From positions 868,001 to 932,000 of the forward strand of contig NZ_CP048815.1 in NCBI RefSeq assembly GCF_010977555.1: a stretch of 64,000 bases of DNA, written 5' to 3'. The position numbers and the translations under genes were made by a program. Source of the DNA: Caulobacter rhizosphaerae (GTDB lineage: Bacteria; Pseudomonadota; Alphaproteobacteria; Caulobacterales; Caulobacteraceae). The notes beneath the pieces are model-generated. The model was not told the DNA's origin, did not search any database, and was given only the letters and a program-made list of their open reading frames with translations. Positions 44,563 to 53,603 of this stretch are shown here, in pieces. Every line of letters starts with the position of its first letter. Within the stretch, counting starts at the first letter, position 1.

Positions 44563-46245
44563 TCAGTTCGGATTGCCGACCGGAATGATCGCCGCGCCCT
44601 GGGCGGCCCCGAACTTGATCCGCAGGACCTGCTGGCGATCGACGAGGTTGAGGCCATTGTCGGTCTGGTCGCCGTTCCAGACCCGCCGGAAGATCCATTT
44701 CCCGTTCTCGAACCGACCCTCCTCGACGCGGAGCATCTGGCCGCTTTCGGGCTTGGACGGCTCGAACTTCACGCGGGTGTTGAAACCGGTCAGCAGGTAG
44801 TCGCCCGGTCCCAGCTCGGCGATCGCGGCGCCGCCCACGGGCTGGGGATTGCCGGTCGGCTTGTCCCCGCCGAACTGCCATTGGCCGAAGGTGGCGATGG
44901 CGCGATAGGGGCCGAGCTCCATCACCTGGGTGTGGTTGGCCTTGGGGTCAGTCGGCTCGGAGACGCCCCAGGTCTTGCCCGCGAACGCCAGGGCCGCCCA
45001 CTCGCGCGCCATCGGCTCGAACAGGGTGTAGTTGCGGGCGAACAGCTTGGCCTTGGACTCGTCGAAGTCCTTGGCCCCGAGCGGGTAGTTGTAATAGCCG
45101 GTGTCGTCCATGCCGAACGGCGAGAACCCGATCGCGCCCTTGCCGATGGTCGCGAAGAAATAGCGCGCGAACTCGGTGTCGTTGCCGGTTTCAGGCACGA
45201 AGAGCGCGTTGTCGGGCCTGGCGTAAAAGTCCAGATAGGCCAGGTACGCCGCATGGTCGCGGACATAGATGTCGGGCGCGACCAGGTCGATCGACGGCGC
45301 GGCGGCCTTGTAGACATCGATCACGTGATGCACGGGGCCGCCGCTGGCGTAGGTCGTGGCCGGCTGCCGGCCGAACGCCGAGGCCAGGGCGGCGTTCATG
45401 TACATCGGCAGCGGCTTGACCGCCTTGCCGGCCTTGGCGATCTCCTCGACATAGGCGGCGATCGACCAGGCGTTGAAATATTCGTCGGCGTCGGTCCCGA
45501 ACACGGCCTTCCAGCTTCCCGGCGACTTGCCCAGGCGCTTGAGCAGGGCGGCCGGAACGGGGCCGTCGAACAGCTTCTGGGCCGCGGGCGAGAAGTCCCG
45601 GACGCTGCCGTAGGAACCGACCTCGTTTTCCGGCTGGATCATGATGATCGTGTTCTGCGGGTCGATCTGGCGGATGTGCTCCATCAGCTTGACGAAGGCG
45701 CGCTTGTCGGCCTCCAGGGTGGTGCGGCTATGCGGCGACAGCACATAGTGGGGCTGGCCGCTGGCGGTGATCATCCGCGGGAAGCGCTTGCCGTCCAGCT
45801 TGACCCATTCCGGGGTGTAGCTGGGCCCGGTGTTCTTCCAGGTGCCGAACCACAGCAGCACCAGCCGCACCTTGTTGGCGCGGGCCTGCTCCACCAGCGT
45901 GTCGACGAACGAGAAGTCGAACTGACCCTCGACGGGCTCGATCTGCTCCCAGGCGACCGGGACCTCGACGGTGTTGGCGTGGATGCGCTTGATCGTCGGC
46001 CAGACCTCCGGAAGCATGTCTGGATAGTTGCTGCTGTTGTTGACCTGGGCGCCCAGCATCAGGAACGGCGCGCCGTCGACGAACAGGGCGTGACGGCCGT
46101 CACGCGTCACGATGCGCGGAACGGGATTGGCTTGCGGCGTTTCGGCGGCCGTCGCCGCCCCGCCGGCGAGGGCCAGGACCAGCGCCGCCAAGCCGGCTGT
46201 GACACGCGGCGTCCGGCGCCGGCAGGACGAATTCCAAAGGGTCAT
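44563..46245 (-). CDS. GH35 beta-galactosidase (DUF5597 C-terminus)
   Basis: The start at ATG 46245 has GGAG five bases upstream and yields 560 residues; longer frames cover the leader region. The signal peptide ends near GGAATAAE. The GH35 barrel begins with RDGRHALFVDGAPFLMLGAQVNNSS, has the acid/base Glu in IMIQPENEVGSYG and the nucleophile Glu in LFVPETGNDTEFARY. The C-terminal 130 residues match the DUF5597 beta domain found in this subgroup. It is the first gene of the seven-gene operon, and its upstream region carries both operators shared with the large receptor. Confidence 0.91.
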   Translation of the reverse strand: MTLWNSSCRRRTPRVTAGLAALVLALAGGAATAAETPQANPVPRIVTRDGRHALFVDGAPFLMLGAQVNNSSNYPDMLPEVWPTIKRIHANTVEVPVAWEQIEPVEGQFDFSFVDTLVEQARANKVRLVLLWFGTWKNTGPSYTPEWVKLDGKRFPRMITASGQPHYVLSPHSRTTLEADKRAFVKLMEHIRQIDPQNTIIMIQPENEVGSYGSVRDFSPAAQKLFDGPVPAALLKRLGKSPGSWKAVFGTDADEYFNAWSIAAYVEEIAKAGKAVKPLPMYMNAALASAFGRQPATTYASGGPVHHVIDVYKAAAPSIDLVAPDIYVRDHAAYLAYLDFYARPDNALFVPETGNDTEFARYFFATIGKGAIGFSPFGMDDTGYYNYPLGAKDFDESKAKLFARNYTLFEPMAREWAALAFAGKTWGVSEPTDPKANHTQVMELGPYRAIATFGQWQFGGDKPTGNPQPVGGAAIAELGPGDYLLTGFNTRVKFEPSKPESGQMLRVEEGRFENGKWIFRRVWNGDQTDNGLNLVDRQQVLRIKFGAAQGAAIIPVGNPN

Positions 46246-46423
46246 AACAACTCCATGCCGCTGGGGCGGCGAGATCGACGCTAGGGGGCAGGGCGGCGTC
46301 GTCGGGCGGTGTTCAGTCACGTTCATCGACGACCGCTGCGGCAAAGCATTTTCCATCCCTCCCATCGCCCGCCAGGGGTTCGCCGCTCTCTGGGCGGCGC
46401 TTAGCGCACAGACCGGCCATGGA

Positions 46424-46439
46424 ATGGCAACGCTGTCAT
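46424..46439. promoter_or_regulatory. palindrome ATGGCAACGCTGTCAT (operator B copy)
   Basis: This 16-base LacI-type palindrome lies 179 bases upstream of the GH35 start. Extended by four bases it is the reverse complement of the element at 25870 before the large receptor, differing only next to the centre. Operator A copy lies 106 bases further upstream, centre to centre. Confidence 0.6.
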
Positions 46440-46530
46440 CGCATTTATCGACGTACCTCATCGCCGTAAATTAGCAAGTTAATTCCTCAGACAAATATGC
46501 TCAGGATTCCGGGGTGGGACCCAATGTCGC

Positions 46531-46544
46531 TGACACCGGTGGCG
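46531..46544. promoter_or_regulatory. palindrome TGACACCGGTGGCG (operator A copy)
   Basis: This element shares the extended sequence CGCTGACACCGGTG with the reverse complement of the element at 25777. It is upstream of operator B relative to the GH35 gene, the same order as before the receptor gene. Confidence 0.5.
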
Positions 46545-47133
46545 CCCTGCGGGCGCTGCAGTTCTGACCGGAGCAGGTTTGGAAAGACGCGCTCGCCAAA
46601 TAGATATTTGAAACTGTTCTATTTAATCGGCGGCGCCGAAAAGTTGTCTAGGTGGTCAGCGGCAGGTCAGTCCGAGTTCAAAAGAAAAGGATAAATCAGA
46701 CAATTAACGCGACAAGCGCGCTCACGCCGCAGCCCTTGACGTTCCGCGCCGGCGTTCGATGGACTGTCCCAGCTTTCAGGCGACGCTCTTGCGGCCTGTC
46801 GTCGACGGAAGCCACCAAGTCGACTTGGCTCCAGATTATTCAGGAATTTTACTGATGCAACTATTTTTATATCTGGCGCCTCCGCTCGGCGACGTCCCCC
46901 GCCGCCACGCTGCACAGGCGCCTGTTCGCGCCGATCGGCAGGCGTGACGGCGCCCAACCTTATCTCCGCGGCAGGCGACGGCCCGATCACTAGCGCGGAG
47001 GTCCTGCCGAAACCGTCGGTCGCGACCTCCTGCTCCCGAGACGCGGCGGCGCTGCCGCGGTGAGCGCCTGCGGTCCCGTCGGGCCTCCGGATTGAGCGCC
47101 GCCAGATCAACCACGTTTCTTCTGACCTGAGAA

Positions 47134-47159
47134 ACACCCCCGGCGCAGGCTGGGGGTGT
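47134..47159 (-). terminator. hairpin ACACCCCC/GGGGGTGT
   Basis: ACACCCCC (47134-47141) pairs with GGGGGTGT (47152-47159), loop 10 bases. On the minus strand, downstream of the autotransporter, it is followed by TTCTCAGG. It is one of four closely spaced stems and may be the final transcription stop. Confidence 0.45.
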
Positions 47160-47178
47160 CCTGACCGCGTCGGGACAC

Positions 47179-47219
47179 GGCCGGCTCCTACATCGTCCCC
47201 CAATGTCGGGGAGCCGGCC
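47179..47219. terminator. 10-bp perfect hairpin with inner stem
   Basis: GGCCGGCTCC (47179-47188) pairs with GGAGCCGGCC (47210-47219). The loop holds a further ACAT/ATGT pair (47190-47193 and 47203-47206) around a C-rich tip. It could be a terminator for the autotransporter or a structured small RNA. No T tract follows. Confidence 0.45.
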
Positions 47220-47272
47220 ACCTTCCGCCCACGAAGAGCATGGCAAGGCGGCCGCGCGCGATGCGGGCGCCT

Positions 47273-47297
47273 TGTTCCCCAGCAAGCCGGGGGAACA
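47273..47297 (-). terminator. hairpin TGTTCCCC/GGGGAACA
   Basis: TGTTCCCC (47273-47280) pairs with GGGGAACA (47290-47297) over nine bases, 47 bases beyond the autotransporter stop. It is the most stop-proximal stem of the cluster. Confidence 0.45.
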
Positions 47298-47344
47298 TCC
47301 CGGAACATCGGATCGTCGCCAACGCGGAGGCGCGGTAAGCCGCG

Positions 47345-50300
47345 TCAGAACCGGAGGCTCACGCCGCCGCGCAGCGACTGGTCGGTGGACTTGTCGGCGA
47401 ACTGGCCGTCGTAGGACAGGCTCAGGCGCACGCGCGCGGAAACTTCCGCCGAGAGGCCGACCTCGACCACCAGGGCGTCCTTCTCGATGGGGAGGCCGGT
47501 GACCGTGAAGGCCGGGCCGCCCGCGGTGAAGGCCGCCGTCGCGGTCGGGTCTACGTCGCCCGAGGCATGGCGCCAGGCCAGGGTTCCCCGCCCGGTCAGG
47601 GCCCGGCCCGGCCCGAGGTCGAAGTCGGACGCCAGATGCGCGCCGAGCGTGGCGAAGGTGACGTTGGTCTTGTCGTCCAGGCTGGTCAAAGCCGCCCCTC
47701 CGCCCGTCTCCGCCGCGCCGTCGGCGTCGAGGGACACATAGGCCAGGGCGGCGAACGGCTCGAGGGTGGCCGCGCCCTTGCCGAAGGTCCCGGCGGGGAT
47801 GCGGTAGCCGACCTCGCCGAACGCCTGGGCCGTGCGGGCGTCGCCCTCGCTGACCAGGGTGTCGGAAAAGCCGCTGAAGGCCACGGCTCGCCTGGCGCTC
47901 AGGTCGTGCCAGGCCAGGGCCGCGCCGGCCCGGAAGGCCAGCGGCCCAGTCGCGCGGCCGCCATAGACGCCCAGGTGGTAGTCGTCGCTCTCGGTCGCAT
48001 AGGAGCGATCGCGGGCCTTGGCGTCGGATCGCCCGTAGCCGGCCAGGACGCCCAGGCGCCAGCCGCCGATCGGGGCGTCGATCCCGAACAGCACGCCGCC
48101 CAGGTCGCGCTTCAGCGTCGTCGCCTCGTCGCCGCCGTCGAACGCGCCCCGAGTCCCGAACACGTCGCCCCAGACGGCCGCCCCCTCGCCGCCGTCGCGC
48201 AGGCGAGCGAGCGCCGCCTGGCGCGGGAAGCGGCTGTCGGCGACCAGCACGGCCTTGGCCGAGGCGCGACCGGTCCCGGCCAGTTGGTCCAGTGCGACCT
48301 GGGCCGAGGTCTCGTCCGGCAGCATCAGCGCGGCCGCGGCCAGCGCGCTGCTCGCGGGCAGGCCGTCCAGCGCCGCACCCACGGCGCTCTGGTTCGCCGT
48401 CGCGCCCACCGAGGCGAAGCTGCGCGACTGCACCACGTCCAGATAGACATTGTTGGCGTCGTAGGCGGCCCGCAAGCCGAGGAAATAGCTGGGATTGGCC
48501 ACGTCGCCGGTCAGGGTGTAGGTCCCGGTCACGCCGTCGGCGGCCGACAGCACCGTGTAGCGCGTGCCCGGGCGGTATGGGCCGGGATCGGTCCTGGTCA
48601 CCTGGAGGATCGAGCCGGGCGCGATGGTCGCCGCGCCGCCGACGAGGATGCGGTCGCTGGCCCCGGCCGAGGTCAGTTCCAGCTCGTAGATCGAGCCGGA
48701 CAATTGGGCGTAGGCGCCGCTGACGGTCAGCGTGCCGATCGAGGCGCCGGGCGCCACCACGCCGGCGACGGAGAGCGTGCCGACGGAGCCGGAGCCCCGC
48801 AGGCGCCCGTCGCCGAGCACCGACAGCGTGCCGCCCAGCGCGCCGTCGACCTGCAGCGTCCCGCCGTTCAGCAAGGTCACGCCGCCGAACAACCGGCTGT
48901 CGCCCGTGAAGATCGTTTCACCGGCCTGGTGGCGGATCGTGGCCACGCCGCTCATGGCGGCGGAGAATACGTAGTTCGCGCCGGAGTGATTGAAGTCGAG
49001 TCGGTTGTCGACCGACCCGGCCGTTGCGCCGAAGATCAGGCGCGCAGCCTTCAACGCTCCGGGCGCCCTTGCTTCGCTACCCGACAGCCATCCGACGGTG
49101 ACGCCGCCAGATCCTCCGCCGTCACCCACATAAACGTCGCCCTGACCCGCCCCGACGGTCACCTCGCCGCCCTCGCCAACGATCAAATCGCCTCGACCCG
49201 ATTGGCCGATGGTGAGCGCGCCGGCGACGTCGAAGGATGCTCCAGGACCGATGACGGCTATCCGGCCCACCCCGCCGACATCCCTGCCGAGAATCGCGCT
49301 CTCAGCGACGGTAGAGGTATGGGCTTCGAGGCTCATGCTGCCGTGTCCCGCTGCGCCGAGGACGAGGTCGCCCATGGTCAGGCGGGCGCCGACACCCGAA
49401 ACGCTGATGTTCGGCTGCCCGTCGCCGGTCGAGGTGCCGGGCTGAAGACCGTTCGCGCCGCTGTTCAGGCCAACGATGGTGTCGCCGGTTTCGACCATGC
49501 CGCCGCCGTTGATCCTCAGATAGCCCCTGCCGTCCTGGCCCAGAACCAAGGCTCCGCGGTTGATCCAACTGGAGTCAGGGCCCGAAACCGTCAGGGTACC
49601 CAGAGCGCGAGCCTGCAGGCCCGCGACCGTATCGCCTTGGGTCACCACGTGGCCGCCGTCCAGGACCTCCAGTCCGCCTTCGCCTCCGAGACCGACGCCC
49701 ACACCCTCGACGCCGACCTGGAGACCTCCGGTGTTCTCCCACGTGGATCCGGTCCCAATCACCCTCACCACGCCTCGGCCGCGTTGCATCACGCCGAGGA
49801 GGGTTCGACCGCTGGTGAGGGAAGCCCCCTGATCGATCACCACCTCGCCCGAGGCTTCGCGGCCGACGATGAGATCGCCGGTATTGGCCCAGTGCGAGCC
49901 GGCGCCCGACACCGCCATCACCGCCGAACCCTGGCCGAAGGCGCCCACGCCGACCGTGCTCTGGGCGGTGAGCAAGCCGCCGCCGTTGCGCACCACGCCG
50001 ACGCCGTCGCCAATGAGGCCCACCGTCAGCTGGTTCGTGGTGAGCGACGACCCGGCTCCGTCGACCAGCAACCTGGCTCCGTCCTGCAGCCGATAGCCCA
50101 CCAGGACCGAGTCGCTCGCGACCGCCCCGCCCTGGCTGACGGTCAGCGCGCCGGGTGTAATCATGCCGACGGTCAGACCGTTCGAAACGTCCCAGCGTGA
50201 GCCGGCTCCGTCGACGACGACCGTGGCCGTGGCCTCGCCGCCTCCGCCCTGACCGATCACCCCGGCGCCGCTCGTGACGACGCCGCCCTCCGTGACGGTC

Positions 50301-50521
50301 ATCGACCCGGAGCCGGTATCGCCGACGGTGAGCGTGCCCGGCACGGTCCAGGTCGGCGACGTCGCCGGCGAAGGCGTGACGCTGCCCGCGATCTCCACGC
50401 CGGCTCGGGCGTCGAGCGCGGCCAGCAGCAACGGCGCGGTCAGGGCCGTGGTCAGAAGAAACCGGCGCCGGCGCGGGGCGGGCGGAACGGCGGGATCGGT
50501 ACGTGAAATCGCGTTGGGCAT
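47345..50521 (-). CDS. type Va autotransporter with beta-solenoid passenger
   Basis: The 1058-residue precursor has an extended N-terminus with Arg-rich stretch and hydrophobic core ending near LDARAGV. The passenger (to about residue 700) is built of repeats near 48 residues long of the pattern GAGS-x-W-x-N-x-G-x-L-x-VG then G-x-x-G-x-V, for example GAGSHWANTGDLIVG, GTGSTWENTGGLQVG and GPDSSWINRGALVLG, a parallel beta-helix of the PEP/T5SS kind. The autotransporter barrel covers roughly the last 280 residues (VWGDVFGTRGAF, LGVLAGYGRSDAK, EVGYRIP) and ends GGVSLRF with terminal Phe. Such proteins usually act as adhesins or surface enzymes. No catalytic motif is seen in the passenger, so adhesion is favoured. 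Confidence 0.92.
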   Translation of the reverse strand: MPNAISRTDPAVPPAPRRRRFLLTTALTAPLLLAALDARAGVEIAGSVTPSPATSPTWTVPGTLTVGDTGSGSMTVTEGGVVTSGAGVIGQGGGGEATATVVVDGAGSRWDVSNGLTVGMITPGALTVSQGGAVASDSVLVGYRLQDGARLLVDGAGSSLTTNQLTVGLIGDGVGVVRNGGGLLTAQSTVGVGAFGQGSAVMAVSGAGSHWANTGDLIVGREASGEVVIDQGASLTSGRTLLGVMQRGRGVVRVIGTGSTWENTGGLQVGVEGVGVGLGGEGGLEVLDGGHVVTQGDTVAGLQARALGTLTVSGPDSSWINRGALVLGQDGRGYLRINGGGMVETGDTIVGLNSGANGLQPGTSTGDGQPNISVSGVGARLTMGDLVLGAAGHGSMSLEAHTSTVAESAILGRDVGGVGRIAVIGPGASFDVAGALTIGQSGRGDLIVGEGGEVTVGAGQGDVYVGDGGGSGGVTVGWLSGSEARAPGALKAARLIFGATAGSVDNRLDFNHSGANYVFSAAMSGVATIRHQAGETIFTGDSRLFGGVTLLNGGTLQVDGALGGTLSVLGDGRLRGSGSVGTLSVAGVVAPGASIGTLTVSGAYAQLSGSIYELELTSAGASDRILVGGAATIAPGSILQVTRTDPGPYRPGTRYTVLSAADGVTGTYTLTGDVANPSYFLGLRAAYDANNVYLDVVQSRSFASVGATANQSAVGAALDGLPASSALAAAALMLPDETSAQVALDQLAGTGRASAKAVLVADSRFPRQAALARLRDGGEGAAVWGDVFGTRGAFDGGDEATTLKRDLGGVLFGIDAPIGGWRLGVLAGYGRSDAKARDRSYATESDDYHLGVYGGRATGPLAFRAGAALAWHDLSARRAVAFSGFSDTLVSEGDARTAQAFGEVGYRIPAGTFGKGAATLEPFAALAYVSLDADGAAETGGGAALTSLDDKTNVTFATLGAHLASDFDLGPGRALTGRGTLAWRHASGDVDPTATAAFTAGGPAFTVTGLPIEKDALVVEVGLSAEVSARVRLSLSYDGQFADKSTDQSLRGGVSLRF

Positions 50522-50796
50522 CGACGCACTCTCGATCTGGCCGAGAGCGACCGCTCCGGCCGTTATTGGACGAACAGCGCCACGTCACGCCGTCGAGCAT
50601 GAACCATACTTAAGATGGTGCTTGCACAAACATTACCTTGACGCGAGTTTGTGGGGTCGTCCAGCCCTCCGGCCGACGTGGCGCCTGGGGGAGCCTCCGT
50701 CTCGATCCGGCCGCGCCCGAACCTATGGCGCGCAGATCGGCGACCTACCCGGTCAGGATAGTGATCGCGAACCCAGGGATCTCTCGGCGCGCCTGT

Positions 50797-53043
50797 TCAG
50801 TAGAACATGAACAGCGAAGCCGACAGGTCGGCGACGTGCAGACCCGCCACGACCACGGTGTTGCCGCCGCCCAGGTCGACGACGACGCCGTCGGCGGTAC
50901 TGGTCGCGTGCGCGACCAGCGTGGCGTAGTCCACGATGCCCGAGCCGTTGACGTTCGTCTGGACGGCGAACAGATCATGGCCGGCCCCGCCGATCTCGAA
51001 GTCGAAGATCACGTCGGCGCCCGAACGGGAGTCGAAAGCGAAAACGTCGGCTCCCGAGCCTCCGTACAGGCGATCGGCGCCGCCTCCGCCGACGATGCGG
51101 TCGGCGCCGCCCAGGGCGTAGATCACGTTGTCGCCATCGTCGCCGTACAGGATGTCGCCAGCGTCGCCGGCCACCAGACCTTCGATGGACACCAGTCGAT
51201 CGCCCTCGGCGGTCAGGCCGTTCTTGAGATCGACGATCACGGCGCCGTCGTCCCCGCCATCGAAGCGGGCGAAGTCGAAGCCCTGGCCGCCATCGATCAG
51301 GTCCGCGCCGGCGCCGCCGTAGAGATGATCGTTGCCAAGGCCGCCGTCCAGGAGATCGGCGCCGGCCTTGCCGCGCAGCACGTCGTCGCCGGCCTGACCG
51401 TACAGCGTGTTGTCGCCTCCGTCGCCGGTCAGCGCGTCGCCGAACGCCGAACCCACCAGGCCTTCGATCGTCGAAAGCTGATCGCCGAAAGCCTCGCCCG
51501 AGAAACCTCCGCGGGCTAGATCGACGGTGATCGCGCTCGACGCGTAGTCATATCGCGCCAGATCATAGCCGGCCCCGCCGATCAGAACGTCGGCGCCGGC
51601 GCCGCCGTAAAGATGGTCGCCGCCGTCCCCGCCGTCCAGCGTGTCGGAGCCCTGCTCGCCGCTCAGGATGTCGTCCCCGGATTGTCCGTAGAGAAGATCC
51701 TTTCCCGCGTTGCCGAAAAGAAGGTCGTTGAACGCGCTTCCGACGACGCCCTCGGTCGCGGTGTAGGTATCGCCTTCGGCATAACCCCCCGCGCCCTTGT
51801 TCGCGGTGAGATCGACCACCACGCGCTGGGCGGAGCCGTCGTACCGGACCAGATCGAACCCGTCGCCGCCGTCGAAGACGTCGGCGGCCGCGGCGCCGTA
51901 GAGATGATCGTTGCCGAAGCCGCCCGACAGGCGACTGGCGCCAGACCCGGCATAGAGGATGTCGTCGCCAGCCCCGCCGTCCAGAACGGCGCCTGCGGAC
52001 GCCCCGGCCGTGAGCACGTCGTTGTAGGAGGATCCCTTGAGGGCCTCGACATTGACGAGCGTATCAGCGCCGGCGCCCGTGTCCTGCTGGCCGCTGCGAG
52101 CAAGGCTGACCGTGACGCCCCCCTGTGACGTTTCGTAGCTCGCCGTGTCGAAACCGGCCCCACCGTCCAGAAGATCAGCGCCTTTCCCGCCTTTCAGCAG
52201 GTCGTCGCCGCCGCGGCCGTAAAAGGCGGCTCCGCCGCCTTGGTCTGTATACGCATTGACGTTGAAGGTGTTGTTGCTGTCATTCCCAATGACCGAGATT
52301 GTCGTCCATAGGCTCACGCCGGCCGACACATTTTCAATATTAGATAGATGGGTCGAGAAATTATTGTCCGACAGTGTGCCTGCGGAAAGATCTACGTTTA
52401 GGGGAGAATATAGCTGCAAAAGATCCTGGCCAGGTCCGCCGTCAAAGGCGCCATCGGTAGATCCGTATGTGCCGGACCAGACATTTATGCTGTCGTCTCC
52501 AGCTCCGCCAAAAACCTTGCCCTCTGGACCGATGAAAATGTAATCGTTGCCGTCGTCGCCATAGACGATGGCGTTCGTGTATGACGCTTCAATAAAGTCG
52601 TCCCCGCCACCGGCGTGAACTTCCAAAAGAATATGAGTCTCTCTCAGATTAAACGAATCCCAGCCGCTAGTTCCGACGAAAACTTCGAAACCCTTGGCGG
52701 AAATGGATTTGTAGTCATTGAAGTTTCTTGTATCTTCGACGGTGACATCGGTCGACGACGTCCACGTCCATCGCAGATAGCCATCGGGGCCTGTCGCGCT
52801 GAGGTCGAGCGTATCGATTCCCGCGCCGCCGTCGTATTGGGAACCGTGACTGTTGGTGACGGAACTCAGGTGAACAACGTCTTCACCAGCGCCGCCGTCC
52901 ACGTGGTCAGCGCCGGCCCCCGGGTCGATGTCGTCGGCCCCGCCAGTCCCTGAAATCCAGTCGTCGCCGGCCATGCCACGGATGATGTCGTTGCCGTCCG
53001 AGCCGACCAGTACATCGTCGCCATTGGTTCCGTCGATCTGCAT
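50797..53043 (-). CDS. RTX-repeat calcium-binding secreted protein
   Basis: The 748-residue protein lacks a signal peptide and is made almost wholly of blocks of hemolysin-type nonapeptides GGxGxDxLx, for example NGDDVLVGSDGNDIIRG, GGAGDDILYAG, GGFGNDHLYG and GGGGADRLYGGSGADVFAF. Between blocks lie beta-rich spacers of about 40 residues (such as AVIVDLKNGLTAEGD and SIEGLVAG). The C-terminal 60 residues, with DVIFDFEIGGAGHD and the terminal ADLSASLFMFY, fit an uncleaved type I secretion signal. The N-terminal 200 residues are less repetitive and AT-richer. No type I ABC transporter is encoded here. Likely roles are adhesion or S-layer-like surface structure. Confidence 0.9.
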   Translation of the reverse strand: MQIDGTNGDDVLVGSDGNDIIRGMAGDDWISGTGGADDIDPGAGADHVDGGAGEDVVHLSSVTNSHGSQYDGGAGIDTLDLSATGPDGYLRWTWTSSTDVTVEDTRNFNDYKSISAKGFEVFVGTSGWDSFNLRETHILLEVHAGGGDDFIEASYTNAIVYGDDGNDYIFIGPEGKVFGGAGDDSINVWSGTYGSTDGAFDGGPGQDLLQLYSPLNVDLSAGTLSDNNFSTHLSNIENVSAGVSLWTTISVIGNDSNNTFNVNAYTDQGGGAAFYGRGGDDLLKGGKGADLLDGGAGFDTASYETSQGGVTVSLARSGQQDTGAGADTLVNVEALKGSSYNDVLTAGASAGAVLDGGAGDDILYAGSGASRLSGGFGNDHLYGAAAADVFDGGDGFDLVRYDGSAQRVVVDLTANKGAGGYAEGDTYTATEGVVGSAFNDLLFGNAGKDLLYGQSGDDILSGEQGSDTLDGGDGGDHLYGGAGADVLIGGAGYDLARYDYASSAITVDLARGGFSGEAFGDQLSTIEGLVGSAFGDALTGDGGDNTLYGQAGDDVLRGKAGADLLDGGLGNDHLYGGAGADLIDGGQGFDFARFDGGDDGAVIVDLKNGLTAEGDRLVSIEGLVAGDAGDILYGDDGDNVIYALGGADRIVGGGGADRLYGGSGADVFAFDSRSGADVIFDFEIGGAGHDLFAVQTNVNGSGIVDYATLVAHATSTADGVVVDLGGGNTVVVAGLHVADLSASLFMFY

Positions 53044-53346
53044 GTTCCCCCTCCACTCAAGCTCCCTACTCGCCTTAAGAGAGAAACCGCAGATTTACAA
53101 TAGCAACGATTTTGCTCTGGCGCGCGCCTGCCGGCCAGCGTTCAAGAGGCAAGAGCGGCCAGCGATGCTGACCGACATCGCCCGTGAACCTGGGCGGGCT
53201 GCCGTAACTGCTCGGGCCGAGCGCCTGGCGCTCCTCGCGCGAGAGCCTCTTTTGCCTGGAAGGGGTCGCCCGGGCTGTCGCGGAGCATCTTGCGCACGAT
53301 AGCTAGCCGCGCGGTGGTCCCAGCCAAAACACGACGCCCCCGACGC
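53044..53346. other. 303-base gap between RTX gene and its duplicated tail
   Basis: The first 60 bases before the RTX start are AT-rich and carry its promoter region and a CCCCCTCC-complement ribosome site (GGAGGGGG six bases before ATG 53043). The remainder shows no recognisable gene. It differs from the sequence downstream of the intact RTX gene, so the duplication described at 53347 stops exactly at the stop codon. Confidence 0.4.
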
Positions 53347-53603
53347 TCAGTAGAACATGAACAGCGAAGCCGACAGGTCGGCGACGTGCAGCCCCGCCAG
53401 GACCACGGTGTTGCCGCCGCCCAGGTCGATGACGACGCCGTCGGCGGTATTGGTCGCGTGCGTGACCAAGGTGGCGTAGTCCACGATGCCCGAACCGTTG
53501 ACGTTTTTCTGGACGGCGAACAGATCATGGCCGACCCCGCCGATCTCGAAGTCGAAGATCACGTCGGCGCCCGAACGGGAGTCGAAGGCGAAAACGTCGG
53601 CTC
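53347..53603 (-). pseudogene. duplicated RTX 3' end, truncated
   Basis: These 257 bases match 50797-51053, the last 85 codons of the RTX gene, with about 12 substitutions (roughly 95 percent identical) and no indel; the frame stays open and ends at the same TGA. The match begins abruptly at GTCGGCTC (53603) and ends at the stop codon. Conserved parts include the type I secretion-signal region (FDFEIGG, ADLSASLFMFY). It is the tail of a lost tandem paralogue lying upstream of the intact gene on the same strand. Most differences are silent or conservative, suggesting it was functional for some time after duplication. Confidence 0.85.

Larger units (their letters stand above)
46246..47344. other. 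1.1-kb intergenic region upstream of GH35
   Basis: No convincing coding region was found; the open frames here have atypical codon use and no family pattern. From 46246 to 46860 the DNA is AT-richer and holds the GH35 promoter region with operators at 46424 and 46531. From 46980 to 47300 it is GC-rich and contains four strong hairpins (46997-47030, 47134-47159, 47179-47219, 47273-47297), which lie downstream of the autotransporter gene. Confidence 0.6.

Noticed and set aside
41644..46284. A 1546-codon open frame on the plus strand across the glycosidase operon
   Set aside because: It is antisense to GH35, the esterase, GH29 and GH42, each of which has full catalytic motifs. Its product is rich in Arg, Gly and His with no family pattern, as expected from the opposite strand of GC-rich genes.
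46667..47308. A 213-codon minus-strand frame in the gap upstream of GH35
   Set aside because: Codon use is atypical, composition is Arg/Pro-rich without hydrophobic core, and it runs through several hairpins. No ribosome-binding site is evident.
47567..50200. An 877-codon plus-strand open frame opposite the autotransporter
   Set aside because: It arises from the repetitive GC-rich passenger sequence and shows no domain.
49200..50400. CRISPR-like or satellite repeats
   Set aside because: The repeated pattern is at the protein level (beta-solenoid units about 48 residues long) with diverged DNA, not identical spaced repeats.
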